A DNA stretch of 64,000 bases from DASZRZ01 sp963732925. GTDB taxonomy: Bacteria; Acidobacteriota; Terriglobia; Terriglobales; Acidobacteriaceae. This document shows, piece by piece, positions 27,856-35,873 of the stretch; within the stretch, counting starts at the first letter, position 1, and each line of letters opens with the position of its first letter. The position numbers and the translations under genes were made by a program. Location: assembly GCA_963732925.1 (NCBI GenBank), contig CAVTBJ010000008.1, forward strand, positions 21,297 to 85,296, written 5' to 3'. A model generated the notes under the pieces. The model saw only the letters and a list, made by a program, of their open reading frames with translations, was not told the DNA's origin and did no database searches.

Positions 27856-30072
27856 ATGCTGAGAAATCTGCCCATCTCCAGAAAGCTCACCTGGATGAAC
27901 ATGCTGGTGAGCGCTTCGGCGTTGCTGCTGGCCAGCACTGCATTCCTCGCCTACGACCAGACCAACGTGCGGACCGACCTGCTGCGGAGTCTTTCCACAC
28001 AGGCCCAGGTGATCGGCTCGAACAGTATTTCGCCCCTGGTGTTCAACGATCCCGAAGCGGCCCGCAATACTCTTTCCTCGCTGCGGAATTCCCCTAACAT
28101 TCTGGCCGCGGCGATCTTTGGACCTGACGGACACGCGTTTGCCGAGTATGCCCAGAGTGGCACGGCAACTAAGATCCCGTTGCCGGCTATCCCACAGCGC
28201 GAAAGCGAAGTGTACGCCTTCCACGATGGGGAAGTTGTGCTGGCACGACGCATCGAAATGGATGGAAGGCCGGTGGGAACCGTGGTGTTGCGCGCCGAAG
28301 CCACTCAGTTGGCCACTCACCTGAAGCAATACCTGAGAATTGTTGGGCTGGTTCTGGTCCTCTCCCTGGGCGCCGCCTTGCTGGTCTCCTCCAGCTTCCG
28401 GCGCGAGGTGGCGGCGCCGATCATTCAGCTTGCAGAGACAGCGCGGCATGTCTCCCGCGACAAGGACTATTCCGTGCGGGTTCCCGCTACGGCGAGCGGG
28501 GACGAAATTGCCGTGCTGATTGAGGCATTCAATGAAATGCTGGGGGAAATTCACGCCCGGGATGCTGCGCTGGAACATGAGCGTGCCCGGCTTTCGGCCG
28601 TGTTCGATAATGCTCCGGTAGGGATCATATTCGCCGAGGCTCCCTCCGGACGCGTGATTCTGGGAAACCGGCGGGCCGAAGCGATTCTGCGGCACCCCAT
28701 CTACTTGTCGCCGGCTCAGGACCCGAGCCAGTCGGCGCCGGCTTCTCCGCAGCGGGGACGCTTCGAGCAGGATCAATTTCCCCTGGCCCGCGCCGTTGGC
28801 GGGGAGGTGGTCCGCGACGAAGAATTCCAGTATTTGTGTGGAGATAACCAGCTGCGGTGGATCCGCGCCAGCGCCGCCCCCATCCGTAACCGCAAGGGTA
28901 AGATTGTGGCGGGCGTCGTGGCCTTCAGCGATATCGAGAAGGCGAAACGGGCAGAAGAGGAACTGCGCCAGGCTTACAACCGGCTGGCCATTGCGCGGGA
29001 AACGGCGCAAATGGGGGATTGGGAATGGGACCTGAGCGAAGATCGCATCTATCTCTCGCAAGAGGCGCAGGCACAGCACGGCTTCCTTCCCGGGACCTTC
29101 GACGGCCGGTTTTCCACCTGGATGCAGGCCATCTATCCCGCCGACCGGCAGCGCGTGCAGCAGGAATTGCTGGCGGCCCGCCACCGCGGCGCCGATTATG
29201 AGCGCGATTACCGGGTCAGCGGGCGCGATGGCCGGCTTCGCTGGGTGTTCTCCAAGGCTAACCATCAGAACGCCGCGGAAGGAATCCCGGAGAAACTCAT
29301 GGGAGTATGCATGGACGTGACCGCCGCCCGGCATGCCCAGGACGCTCTAATCCAGTCGGAAAAACTCGCGGCAGCGGGCAGGCTGGCTGCGTCCATCTCT
29401 CACGAGATCAATAATCCCCTGGAAAGCATCACGAACCTGCTCTACCTGATTTCCAGCGACCCGGCGCTCCCCGAAAAAACCCGCGTCTACGTCGAGCAGG
29501 CGGAGCAGGAATTAGCTCGCGTCTCTCAGATTGCCTCCCAGACCTTGCGCTTCTACCGTCAGTCCACCAAGCCAACTTCCGCCGACCTGGGAACCTTGCT
29601 GGACTCCGTGCTGGCCCTGTTGCGCGGGCGGCTTGCCAATATGCCCATTGAAGTGGTGCAGCAGTACCGGGCCGCCACACCCCTGTTTTGCTTCGAAGGA
29701 GAACTCCGGCAGGTGTTTGCCAACCTGCTCGGCAACGCTGTGGATGCCATGGGAACCCAGCAGGGACGCCTGGTTCTGCGCACGTCCGAGTCCCGGAACT
29801 GGAAAACCGGCGCTGCCGGGATTCGCGTTTCCATCGCGGACACGGGAACCGGCATGATGCCGGAAACCCTGAGGCGGGTCTTCGAACCTTTCTATTCCAC
29901 TAAAGGAACCCGAGGAACCGGGCTGGGGCTCTGGGTCAGCAAGGAAATTGTCGTGAAGCACCGCGGAACCGTGCAGGTACGCAGCAAATCGGGACGAGGC
30001 ACGGTGTTCTCTATCTTCTTTCCCTTCGCCGGAGTCGCCGAAAGCTCCAAGTCCGAAGGCGCCGGCGGCTAG
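27856..30072 (+). CDS. membrane sensor histidine kinase (CHASE8-like, HAMP, PAS-PAS, HisKA, HATPase)
   Basis: The 738-residue product starts at ATG 27856, 4 bases after yfiR. The order is: TM1 (about 12-34), a 125-residue periplasmic domain with CHASE8-like features (DLLRSLSTQAQVIGSNSISP), TM2 (VGLVLVLSLGAALLVSSSF), HAMP, two PAS domains (SAVFDNAPVGIIFAE; MGDWEWDLSEDRIYLS), HisKA with phospho-acceptor His516 in SHEINNPLE, and an ATPase with NLLGNAVDAM, DTGTGM and GTGLGLWVSK. The CHASE8-HAMP front end matches that of YfiN-type proteins, which supports a partnership with the upstream YfiR, with a kinase output replacing GGDEF. No response regulator gene follows. Confidence 0.92.
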   Translation: MLRNLPISRKLTWMNMLVSASALLLASTAFLAYDQTNVRTDLLRSLSTQAQVIGSNSISPLVFNDPEAARNTLSSLRNSPNILAAAIFGPDGHAFAEYAQSGTATKIPLPAIPQRESEVYAFHDGEVVLARRIEMDGRPVGTVVLRAEATQLATHLKQYLRIVGLVLVLSLGAALLVSSSFRREVAAPIIQLAETARHVSRDKDYSVRVPATASGDEIAVLIEAFNEMLGEIHARDAALEHERARLSAVFDNAPVGIIFAEAPSGRVILGNRRAEAILRHPIYLSPAQDPSQSAPASPQRGRFEQDQFPLARAVGGEVVRDEEFQYLCGDNQLRWIRASAAPIRNRKGKIVAGVVAFSDIEKAKRAEEELRQAYNRLAIARETAQMGDWEWDLSEDRIYLSQEAQAQHGFLPGTFDGRFSTWMQAIYPADRQRVQQELLAARHRGADYERDYRVSGRDGRLRWVFSKANHQNAAEGIPEKLMGVCMDVTAARHAQDALIQSEKLAAAGRLAASISHEINNPLESITNLLYLISSDPALPEKTRVYVEQAEQELARVSQIASQTLRFYRQSTKPTSADLGTLLDSVLALLRGRLANMPIEVVQQYRAATPLFCFEGELRQVFANLLGNAVDAMGTQQGRLVLRTSESRNWKTGAAGIRVSIADTGTGMMPETLRRVFEPFYSTKGTRGTGLGLWVSKEIVVKHRGTVQVRSKSGRGTVFSIFFPFAGVAESSKSEGAGG

Positions 30073-30154
30073 ACCGCTGGCCCGCTCGCCACAGCAACCG
30101 CCAGGCACACCGTCCCGGCAGGGGACCACTCGGGGAACTCTCCGGAGAGGGACG

Positions 30155-31405
30155 CTACAGCGAGCTCATGTTGGCAAGGAACTGGCCGTTGCTTTTGGTC
30201 TTGCTCAGCTTGTCAATGAGCAGTTCCATGGCCTCTACCGGGGAGAGCGGGTTCAGCACCTTGCGCAATACCCAGATGCGGGCCAGATCCTCCTTGGGAA
30301 TCAGCATCTCTTCCTTGCGGGTGCCGGAGCGCTGGATGTCGATCGCCGGGAATACGCGCTTATCGACCAGCTTGCGGTCGAGAATGATTTCCATGTTGCC
30401 GGTGCCTTTGAACTCCTCGAAGATCACGTCATCCATGCGCGACCCGGTATCGATCAGGGCGGTGGCGCAGATGGTCAGCGAACCGCCTTCTTCAATATTG
30501 CGGGCGGCGCCGAAAAAGCGCTTGGGCCGCTGCAGAGCGTTGGAATCCACGCCGCCTGAGAGCACCTTGCCGGAGGGTGGAACAATCGTGTTGTAGGCGC
30601 GCGCCAGACGGGTAATGGAATCCAGCAGAATCACCACGTCGCGCTTGTGCTCCACGAGGCGCTTGGCCTTTTCGATCACCATCTCCGCCACCTGTACGTG
30701 ACGCGCGGCAGGCTCATCGAAGGTCGAGCTGATCACCTCGCCCTTCACCGAACGCTGCATATCGGTCACTTCCTCGGGGCGCTCGTCGATGAGGAGCACA
30801 ATGAGGACCACTTCGGGATGGTTGGTGGTAATGGAGTTGGCCAGGTTCTGCAGCAGCATGGTCTTGCCGGTGCGGGGCGGAGCCACAATCAGTCCGCGCT
30901 GCCCTTTGCCCACCGGCGTGAGCAGGTCCATCACCCGGGCGCTCACGTTCTCCGACGTCGTCTCCAGCTTGATGCGCTCCTGGGGATACAGCGGCGTGAG
31001 GTTGTCGAACAGGATCTTGTTGCGCGCCTCTTCCGGTGATTCGAAGTTGACGGCCTCGATCTTGACCAGCGCAAAGTACTTCTCGCCCTCATGCGGAGGA
31101 CGCACCTGACCGCTGATGGTATCGCCGGTCTTCAGGTCGAACTTGCGGATCTGCGACGGCGAGACGTAAATGTCGTCCGGGCCGGGCAAGTAGTTGTAGT
31201 CGGGCGAGCGCAGGAAGCCGTAGCCATCGGGCAGGATTTCCAATACGCCTTCCGCAAAGATGTGTCCTTCTTTTTCGCTCTGTGCCTGCAGGATCTTGAA
31301 GATGAGGTCCTGCTTGCGGAGCCCGCTGGCTCCCGGCAGATCAAGCGTCCGAGCAATACGGGTAAGCTCGGTGATGTTCTTCTCTTTCAGTTCCGAGATG
31401 GTCAT
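30155..31405 (-). CDS. rho: transcription termination factor Rho
   Basis: The 416-residue hexameric RNA helicase is complete: N-terminal helical domain (MTISELKEKNITELTRIART), OB-fold RNA-binding domain (FAEGVLEILPDGYGFLRSP), Walker A PPRTGKTMLLQ, Walker B VVILLDSITRLARAYN, Q-loop SGKVLSGGVDSNAL and R-loop GTGNMEIILDRKL. It lies downstream of rpoZ in the same orientation, 92 bases apart. Confidence 0.98.
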   Translation of the reverse strand: MTISELKEKNITELTRIARTLDLPGASGLRKQDLIFKILQAQSEKEGHIFAEGVLEILPDGYGFLRSPDYNYLPGPDDIYVSPSQIRKFDLKTGDTISGQVRPPHEGEKYFALVKIEAVNFESPEEARNKILFDNLTPLYPQERIKLETTSENVSARVMDLLTPVGKGQRGLIVAPPRTGKTMLLQNLANSITTNHPEVVLIVLLIDERPEEVTDMQRSVKGEVISSTFDEPAARHVQVAEMVIEKAKRLVEHKRDVVILLDSITRLARAYNTIVPPSGKVLSGGVDSNALQRPKRFFGAARNIEEGGSLTICATALIDTGSRMDDVIFEEFKGTGNMEIILDRKLVDKRVFPAIDIQRSGTRKEEMLIPKEDLARIWVLRKVLNPLSPVEAMELLIDKLSKTKSNGQFLANMSSL

Positions 31406-31497
31406 GTTCTACCTGGCTAAAGGGGATTTTTTCACGAGGAGGGTCAGAAAATGCACGGCGCGCCGGAAGGCAGGGGCGCGCGAAATAAAGCTATTCG

Positions 31498-31716
31498 CTA
31501 CGCAGCCCGCCGCTGCGCCTCTCCTGCCGGCATCACCAATTCGCCGACTACGTCCTGCGGCTTGGATCGCGCAATCCGCCCGAGAACATCATTCATGGTC
31601 TCCTGGATGCGCGTGTTAGGCCGGTGAAACCTGCGCGTTGCCTTGGATGCAAGCTGGCAGAGCATATAACGATTCTGCATGGTGTGTAAAGTACCGAAAA
31701 CCAGTCTGGAGCGCAT
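31498..31716 (-). CDS. rpoZ: RNA polymerase omega subunit
   Basis: The 72-residue product has the omega pattern VFGTLHTMQNRYMLCQLASK followed by ATRRFHRPNTRIQETMNDVL, with the NRY and ATRR residues that contact beta-prime. CAAGGAGACAG precedes the ATG at 31716; the frame upstream to 31806 is not part of the family. Omega aids RNA polymerase assembly. It is followed on the same strand by rho, so the two are probably co-transcribed. Confidence 0.88.
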   Translation of the reverse strand: MRSRLVFGTLHTMQNRYMLCQLASKATRRFHRPNTRIQETMNDVLGRIARSKPQDVVGELVMPAGEAQRRAA

Positions 31717-32233
31717 AGCGCCTGTCTCCTTGGTCCGTGTCCCCGCGATTCCTGCATACAACTCCGCTGGCCCCCGCCAGCCTGGCGCTTCCCAGGAGGC
31801 CCGCACACTGCCTTGTAAAGGGGGTCTACGGCTGGCTCTTGCGGCGGCCTCCTAAGATTTCCCTGCGCAGAGGCCCGACAATCGTATAGATGCAAACCTG
31901 GGAATTAAGTTGCGGTAATTTTGAGGGACTTTCCCCGTGGATTAGCATCGATCCGCGATTCTACACTCCTGACAATTGTTCCTGCCGAAGCCGCGCCCGG
32001 ATCAGGAACTCACCTCACTGCTCCCCGGCCTGCGGGTTCTGAAAGCCAGCCGGAAGCGCTTCTGTCCCGAACCTTGCAGCTGCCATTGTGCAGGCAGGCC
32101 AGCCTGGGCGGAATAACGATTCAGGTTCCGCCGGGCCCGCCCTGCTGCACAAGCTGGTTCCTCCGGGAATTTACCTGGCGCTAATACGCGACTGCTATAC
32201 AGCACTCATGCAAGCACCGTGGCGGCGGCCAGC
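31717..32233. other. divergent intergenic region between rpoZ and the glycosyltransferase
   Basis: These 517 bases contain no convincing gene. A TATACGAT on the minus strand near 31880-31890 is a possible -10 for rpoZ, with a poor -35. GC content drops near 31895-31980, consistent with promoters here. Confidence 0.4.
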
Positions 32234-33415
32234 ATGAAAATCATGATTGCTTTCTTTGACGCCGGCGGAGGTCACCGCAGCGCTGCCAATGCCCTCACCG
32301 AGATCGTAGCGCGCGAACAACGTCCCTGGGACGTGCAACTGCTCAACTTGCAGGAACATCTCGACGCGATCGATCCGTTCCTGCATCATACCGGGATTCG
32401 CCTGCAAGACATTTACAACCGGATGCTCACCTGTGGCTGGACCTTGGGCGCAACACAACTGCTACCGGCATTACAAGGTCTGATTCGGCTCTATCACGGC
32501 AAAATCATCTCCCGCCTCACGGAATACTGGAAAGCGGAAAAACCCGACATGGTAATTTCCGTCATTCCTCACTTCAACCTGGCGCTGGTCCGCAGCGTGC
32601 ACGCAGCACGCGCCGAAACTCCGTTCGTCACCCTCCTGACCGACCTGGCGGATTACCCGCCGCATTTCTGGATGGAACCCGAGAGCCAGTATCTGATCTG
32701 CGGCAGCCATCGCGCCTTGCAGCAGGCGCTCTCCATGGGGCATCCGCAAGAGCGCGTGTTTCGCACCTCGGGCATGATCCTGCACCCCCGCTTTTACGAC
32801 TTCGCTCCGCTGGACCGCCGGGCAGAGCGCCAGCGACTGGGACTGGATCCCGATCTTCCCACCGGACTGGTGCTGTTCGGCGGACTCGGCGCCCCCGTGA
32901 TGCTCGACATTGCCCACAGCCTGGACCGCTGCCGGGCCGCTTGCCAGTTCCTGTTTCTCTGCGGACACAACCAAAACCTTGCCAACAAGATTTCCGCCAG
33001 GAAGTGGAAGAAAAAGATCGTGGTCGAGGGCTTCACCCTGCAGGTTCCTTACTATATGCAGCTTTCCGATTTCTTCGTTGGCAAGCCGGGACCGGGGAGC
33101 ATAAGTGAAGCCGTACATTTTCATCTGCCCGTCATCGTCGAGAAGAATGCCTGGACCTTGCCGCAGGAGCGCTATAACGCCGAGTGGATCCTGGAACACG
33201 GAGCGGGACTCGTTACCCGCAGTTTTCGCAATATCGGCGACCTGGTAAGCGGCATGCTTGCGGATCAAACCCTGGAGCAGCTCAAAAGCAATGCCGCCCG
33301 CATCGAAAACCGCGCCATCTTTGAAGTGCCGGGAATTCTCGAGCGGATCGCGCGCCAAGGCAGCCAAGGGGCTGAACAGCCTCTGGTTTCCAGTTCGCAG
33401 CCCGTGAGTGAATAG
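32234..33415 (+). CDS. MGDG synthase/diacylglycerol glucosyltransferase-like glycosyltransferase
   Basis: The 393-residue product has the GT28/MGDG-synthase pattern: KIMIAFFDAGGGHRSAANAL at the N-terminus (processive glycolipid synthases start with such a GGGH loop), PDMVISVIPHFN, a C-terminal nucleotide-sugar half with VLFGGLGAPVM, VVEGFTLQVPYYMQLSDFFV, GKPGPGSISEA and PVIVEKNAWTLPQERYNAEW. These enzymes transfer hexose to diacylglycerol at the inner membrane. The ATG at 32234 is used; an in-frame GTG at 32219 is possible. A DAG kinase and an LpxH-like phosphatase follow on the same strand, supporting a lipid role. Confidence 0.87.
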   Translation: MKIMIAFFDAGGGHRSAANALTEIVAREQRPWDVQLLNLQEHLDAIDPFLHHTGIRLQDIYNRMLTCGWTLGATQLLPALQGLIRLYHGKIISRLTEYWKAEKPDMVISVIPHFNLALVRSVHAARAETPFVTLLTDLADYPPHFWMEPESQYLICGSHRALQQALSMGHPQERVFRTSGMILHPRFYDFAPLDRRAERQRLGLDPDLPTGLVLFGGLGAPVMLDIAHSLDRCRAACQFLFLCGHNQNLANKISARKWKKKIVVEGFTLQVPYYMQLSDFFVGKPGPGSISEAVHFHLPVIVEKNAWTLPQERYNAEWILEHGAGLVTRSFRNIGDLVSGMLADQTLEQLKSNAARIENRAIFEVPGILERIARQGSQGAEQPLVSSSQPVSE

Positions 33416-33523
33416 AAGCTGCCCGGCCAGAACCTCTGTTCAACGTCCAGTAGCCAAGCAGTCACCAGCCATCCCCTACTTTCATCAAAACTTCACGCGA
33501 CAGTCACCTGCGCTTAACACGCC

Positions 33524-33541
33524 TGCACTATAAACAGTGCA
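33524..33541 (+). promoter_or_regulatory. dyad abutting the phosphoesterase start codon
   Basis: TGCACT-ATAAAC-AGTGCA is a perfect 6-base inverted repeat ending two bases before the ATG at 33544. No Shine-Dalgarno sequence is visible. It could be an operator, a start-masking hairpin, or a chance dyad around a -10-like TATAAAC. Confidence 0.3.
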
Positions 33542-33543
33542 AC

Positions 33544-34353
33544 ATGGAAGTGTGCGACACGCTAATCCTTTCGGACCTGCACCTGGGGTCTGAGGTGAGC
33601 CGCGCCAAGGACGCCGTCCGGCTGCTGAAGCGAACCTGCTTCCAGCGGCTCATTCTCTTGGGAGACATCTTCTGCGACCTGAACTTCGGCCGCCTGAAGA
33701 AAGACCACTGGCAGTTTCTTTCTTACATCCGCAAACTTTCCAACCCCAAGCGGAACGTGGAAGTGGTGTGGGTGGAAGGCAACCATGACCATGGCCTGTC
33801 TACTGTGATGTCGCACCTGGTGGGAGTGCGCGTCTACCGGGAATATGCCTGGCAGTTCCAGGGCAAGCGCTACTTGGCCATCCATGGACACCAGTTCGAT
33901 CGCTTTCTGGTCAACAGCGCTGTACTGAGCAGCGTGGGAGCTAGAATTTACCTGGAATTGCAGAAGCTGGACCCGGGACGCAAACACTTCTCTCACCTGC
34001 TGGACAAGTGGAACACGCGCTGGCTGCGGATGACGCCTAATGTGCTGGCAGGTGCGCTAGCCTACGCCCGGCAAAAGGGTGCCAACTTCGTCTTCTGCGG
34101 CCACACCCACCAGCCAATCTCCACAGAGCGAGACGGAATTTCGTATTTCAATTCCGGATCGTGGGTTCACGAGATCGCAACCTACATCACGGTGGATGGA
34201 GACGGGGCGGAAATCCGCGAGTACCAGCCAACCGGCGCCTCCGATTCGGATTCTACGGATCCGGATTCGCCGGGCGAAGAATCCGAAGTTGCCGACCCGG
34301 CAGAAGGCGACAACCCGGAAGAAGACGCCGCGGGAGTGGAACTGGCCTGGTGA
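33544..34353 (+). CDS. LpxH-like calcineurin-fold metallophosphoesterase
   Basis: The 269-residue product shows all metal-binding motifs of the UDP-2,3-diacylglucosamine pyrophosphatase/LpxH-like group: LILSDLHLGSE, LLGDIFCDL, WVEGNHDHGL, AIHGHQFD and FCGHTHQP. The last 45 residues are an acidic Asp/Glu/Ser/Pro tail (ASDSDSTDPDSPGEESEVAD), not part of the family core. Its place between a lipid glycosyltransferase and a DAG kinase supports a phospholipid or lipid A precursor substrate, but a broader phosphatase is possible. Confidence 0.85.
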   Translation: MEVCDTLILSDLHLGSEVSRAKDAVRLLKRTCFQRLILLGDIFCDLNFGRLKKDHWQFLSYIRKLSNPKRNVEVVWVEGNHDHGLSTVMSHLVGVRVYREYAWQFQGKRYLAIHGHQFDRFLVNSAVLSSVGARIYLELQKLDPGRKHFSHLLDKWNTRWLRMTPNVLAGALAYARQKGANFVFCGHTHQPISTERDGISYFNSGSWVHEIATYITVDGDGAEIREYQPTGASDSDSTDPDSPGEESEVADPAEGDNPEEDAAGVELAW

Positions 34354-34438
34354 CCCCATCTTTCCCCCGCGCTTTTCCGCCGCTGCGGACGGAGATTCTC
34401 CACGCCCGGAAACCGGCAATCAGCTCGCTACGCCCGTC

Positions 34439-35455
34439 ATGCGGCGAGCGGCCCTGATCTTCAATCCCTTTTCCGGCGGAAGGCTGCGCTATCGAAGCGC
34501 GGACATGCAGGCCGCGCGCAAGGTGTTCGAGAGCGCGGGGATCGCAACGGCCATTGTCCCCAGCCTGGGCGCGACCCGTGGAGCAAAGCAGGCAGCAAAC
34601 CTGGCAGCTGATGGCTTCGACTCCTTAATCGCGTGCGGAGGCGACGGAACCGTCCACGAGGTGCTCCAGGGAATTGTCGCCGGCGGCGGCAAGGCAAGCC
34701 TGGGAGTGATCCCGCTGGGCTGCGGCAACCTGCTGGCGAAGGAATTGGGAATGCCGCTGCATCCGGAAGCCGCGTCGCGCGCCCTTCTCTCCGCGGTGCC
34801 GCGGCAAGTTCCGGTGGGAGTGCTCGAAAGCGCCGGCCCAGACTCCGCCTGCGGCCAGATCCGCCGTCTGCATTGGATCGTAGCCGCGGGGATTGGCGCG
34901 GATGCCCGCGTGATCTGCCGCCTGAATCCACGGCTGAAGGCATGGTTTGGAATCTGGGCTTACTATGCCGAATCCACGCGCCAGTTGCTCTTCGGCGATG
35001 CGCTCCAGCCCTTCGTTGCGGAGTTCAAGCAGAACGATGCCTGGCGGCGCGAGGTGGTCACCCAGGTCGTGGCCCAGCGGGTGACTTACTTCGGCAGGCG
35101 CTTAGGAGGTCTGGCGCAGCGCGCGGGACTGCGCAATCCGCAACTGGAACTCATTCTCTTCAAAACGCGGAAACGGTCCAGCTATCTGCGATTTGGGGCC
35201 GGCCTGCTGGGCGGCTCGGGAAACGGGACGAATTCCCAGCGGCCTCCTGAGCTGAGAATTCCCGGCGTCGAACTGGTTTCCTGCTCGGAGGTGATTTGTC
35301 GCGCCCTGGAAGGCCAGAGACAAGCCGACGTGCTGACCGAGGCGGATGGCGAACTGGCAGGATGGCTGCCCGCAAGACTGGGCATCACATCGCAAACCGT
35401 TCCCCTGCTGCATCCCCTTGCTGAGCTCGGACTCACGGGACTGACTGGACAATGA
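34439..35455 (+). CDS. diacylglycerol kinase/LCB5 family lipid kinase
   Basis: The 338-residue product has the DAGK catalytic domain: RAALIFNPFSGGRLRYR at the N-terminus, nucleotide motif ACGGDGTVHEVLQGI, GVIPLGCGNLLAKELGMP, and a C-terminal beta domain ending TEADGELAGWLPARLGI. It phosphorylates diacylglycerol or a related lipid with ATP. The longer frame from 34079 overlaps the phosphoesterase gene in another phase, so ATG 34439, 85 bases after that gene, is used. Confidence 0.9.
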   Translation: MRRAALIFNPFSGGRLRYRSADMQAARKVFESAGIATAIVPSLGATRGAKQAANLAADGFDSLIACGGDGTVHEVLQGIVAGGGKASLGVIPLGCGNLLAKELGMPLHPEAASRALLSAVPRQVPVGVLESAGPDSACGQIRRLHWIVAAGIGADARVICRLNPRLKAWFGIWAYYAESTRQLLFGDALQPFVAEFKQNDAWRREVVTQVVAQRVTYFGRRLGGLAQRAGLRNPQLELILFKTRKRSSYLRFGAGLLGGSGNGTNSQRPPELRIPGVELVSCSEVICRALEGQRQADVLTEADGELAGWLPARLGITSQTVPLLHPLAELGLTGLTGQ

Positions 35456-35613
35456 CGCCACCGACGCAAGCAGTGGCGGAGCCACCGGTGGCGCAGCCAT
35501 TCATGCCTGCGTTCCAAAAGCAGAAGTCTTGTGGGCTTTAGCCGCTGAAGTAGTTTTCTGAAAACCGCGGCTGCATACGCAAGCTCCGCCTGAAGTGCTG
35601 CCCGAGAACGTTG

Positions 35614-35847
35614 TTAGAACTCCAGCCCCACCGCCTCGGCAATCTCCGGCAGTGATCCGTTCACCAGCACGCCATCGACCACCACGCTGGGCGCGGAAGC
35701 CACCCCGTGGTTCTCGGCCAGTTCCTCCAGCCAGGCGGGATTGTCCAGGCTGCGTTCTTCAAATTCAATGTGATTGCGGGAGAGAAATTCCTTCACCGTC
35801 CGGCAGGCCGAGCAGGTGGACGAGGTGTAGACAATGACGTTCTTCAT
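35614..35847 (-). CDS. glutaredoxin-like protein
   Basis: The 77-residue thioredoxin-fold protein has active-site Cys12-Ser-Ala-Cys15 (VIVYTSSTCSACRTV), the cis-proline in ASAPSVVVDG and a C-terminal helix. Size fits the NrdH/glutaredoxin 3 group of dithiol reductants. The start at ATG 35847 is the usual position; the frame upstream reaches 35883, within comM. It begins 26 bases after comM on the same strand. Confidence 0.88.
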   Translation of the reverse strand: MKNVIVYTSSTCSACRTVKEFLSRNHIEFEERSLDNPAWLEELAENHGVASAPSVVVDGVLVNGSLPEIAEAVGLEF

Positions 35848-35873
35848 GGTCGCCAGCTTAGCAAGGGCGCAGC

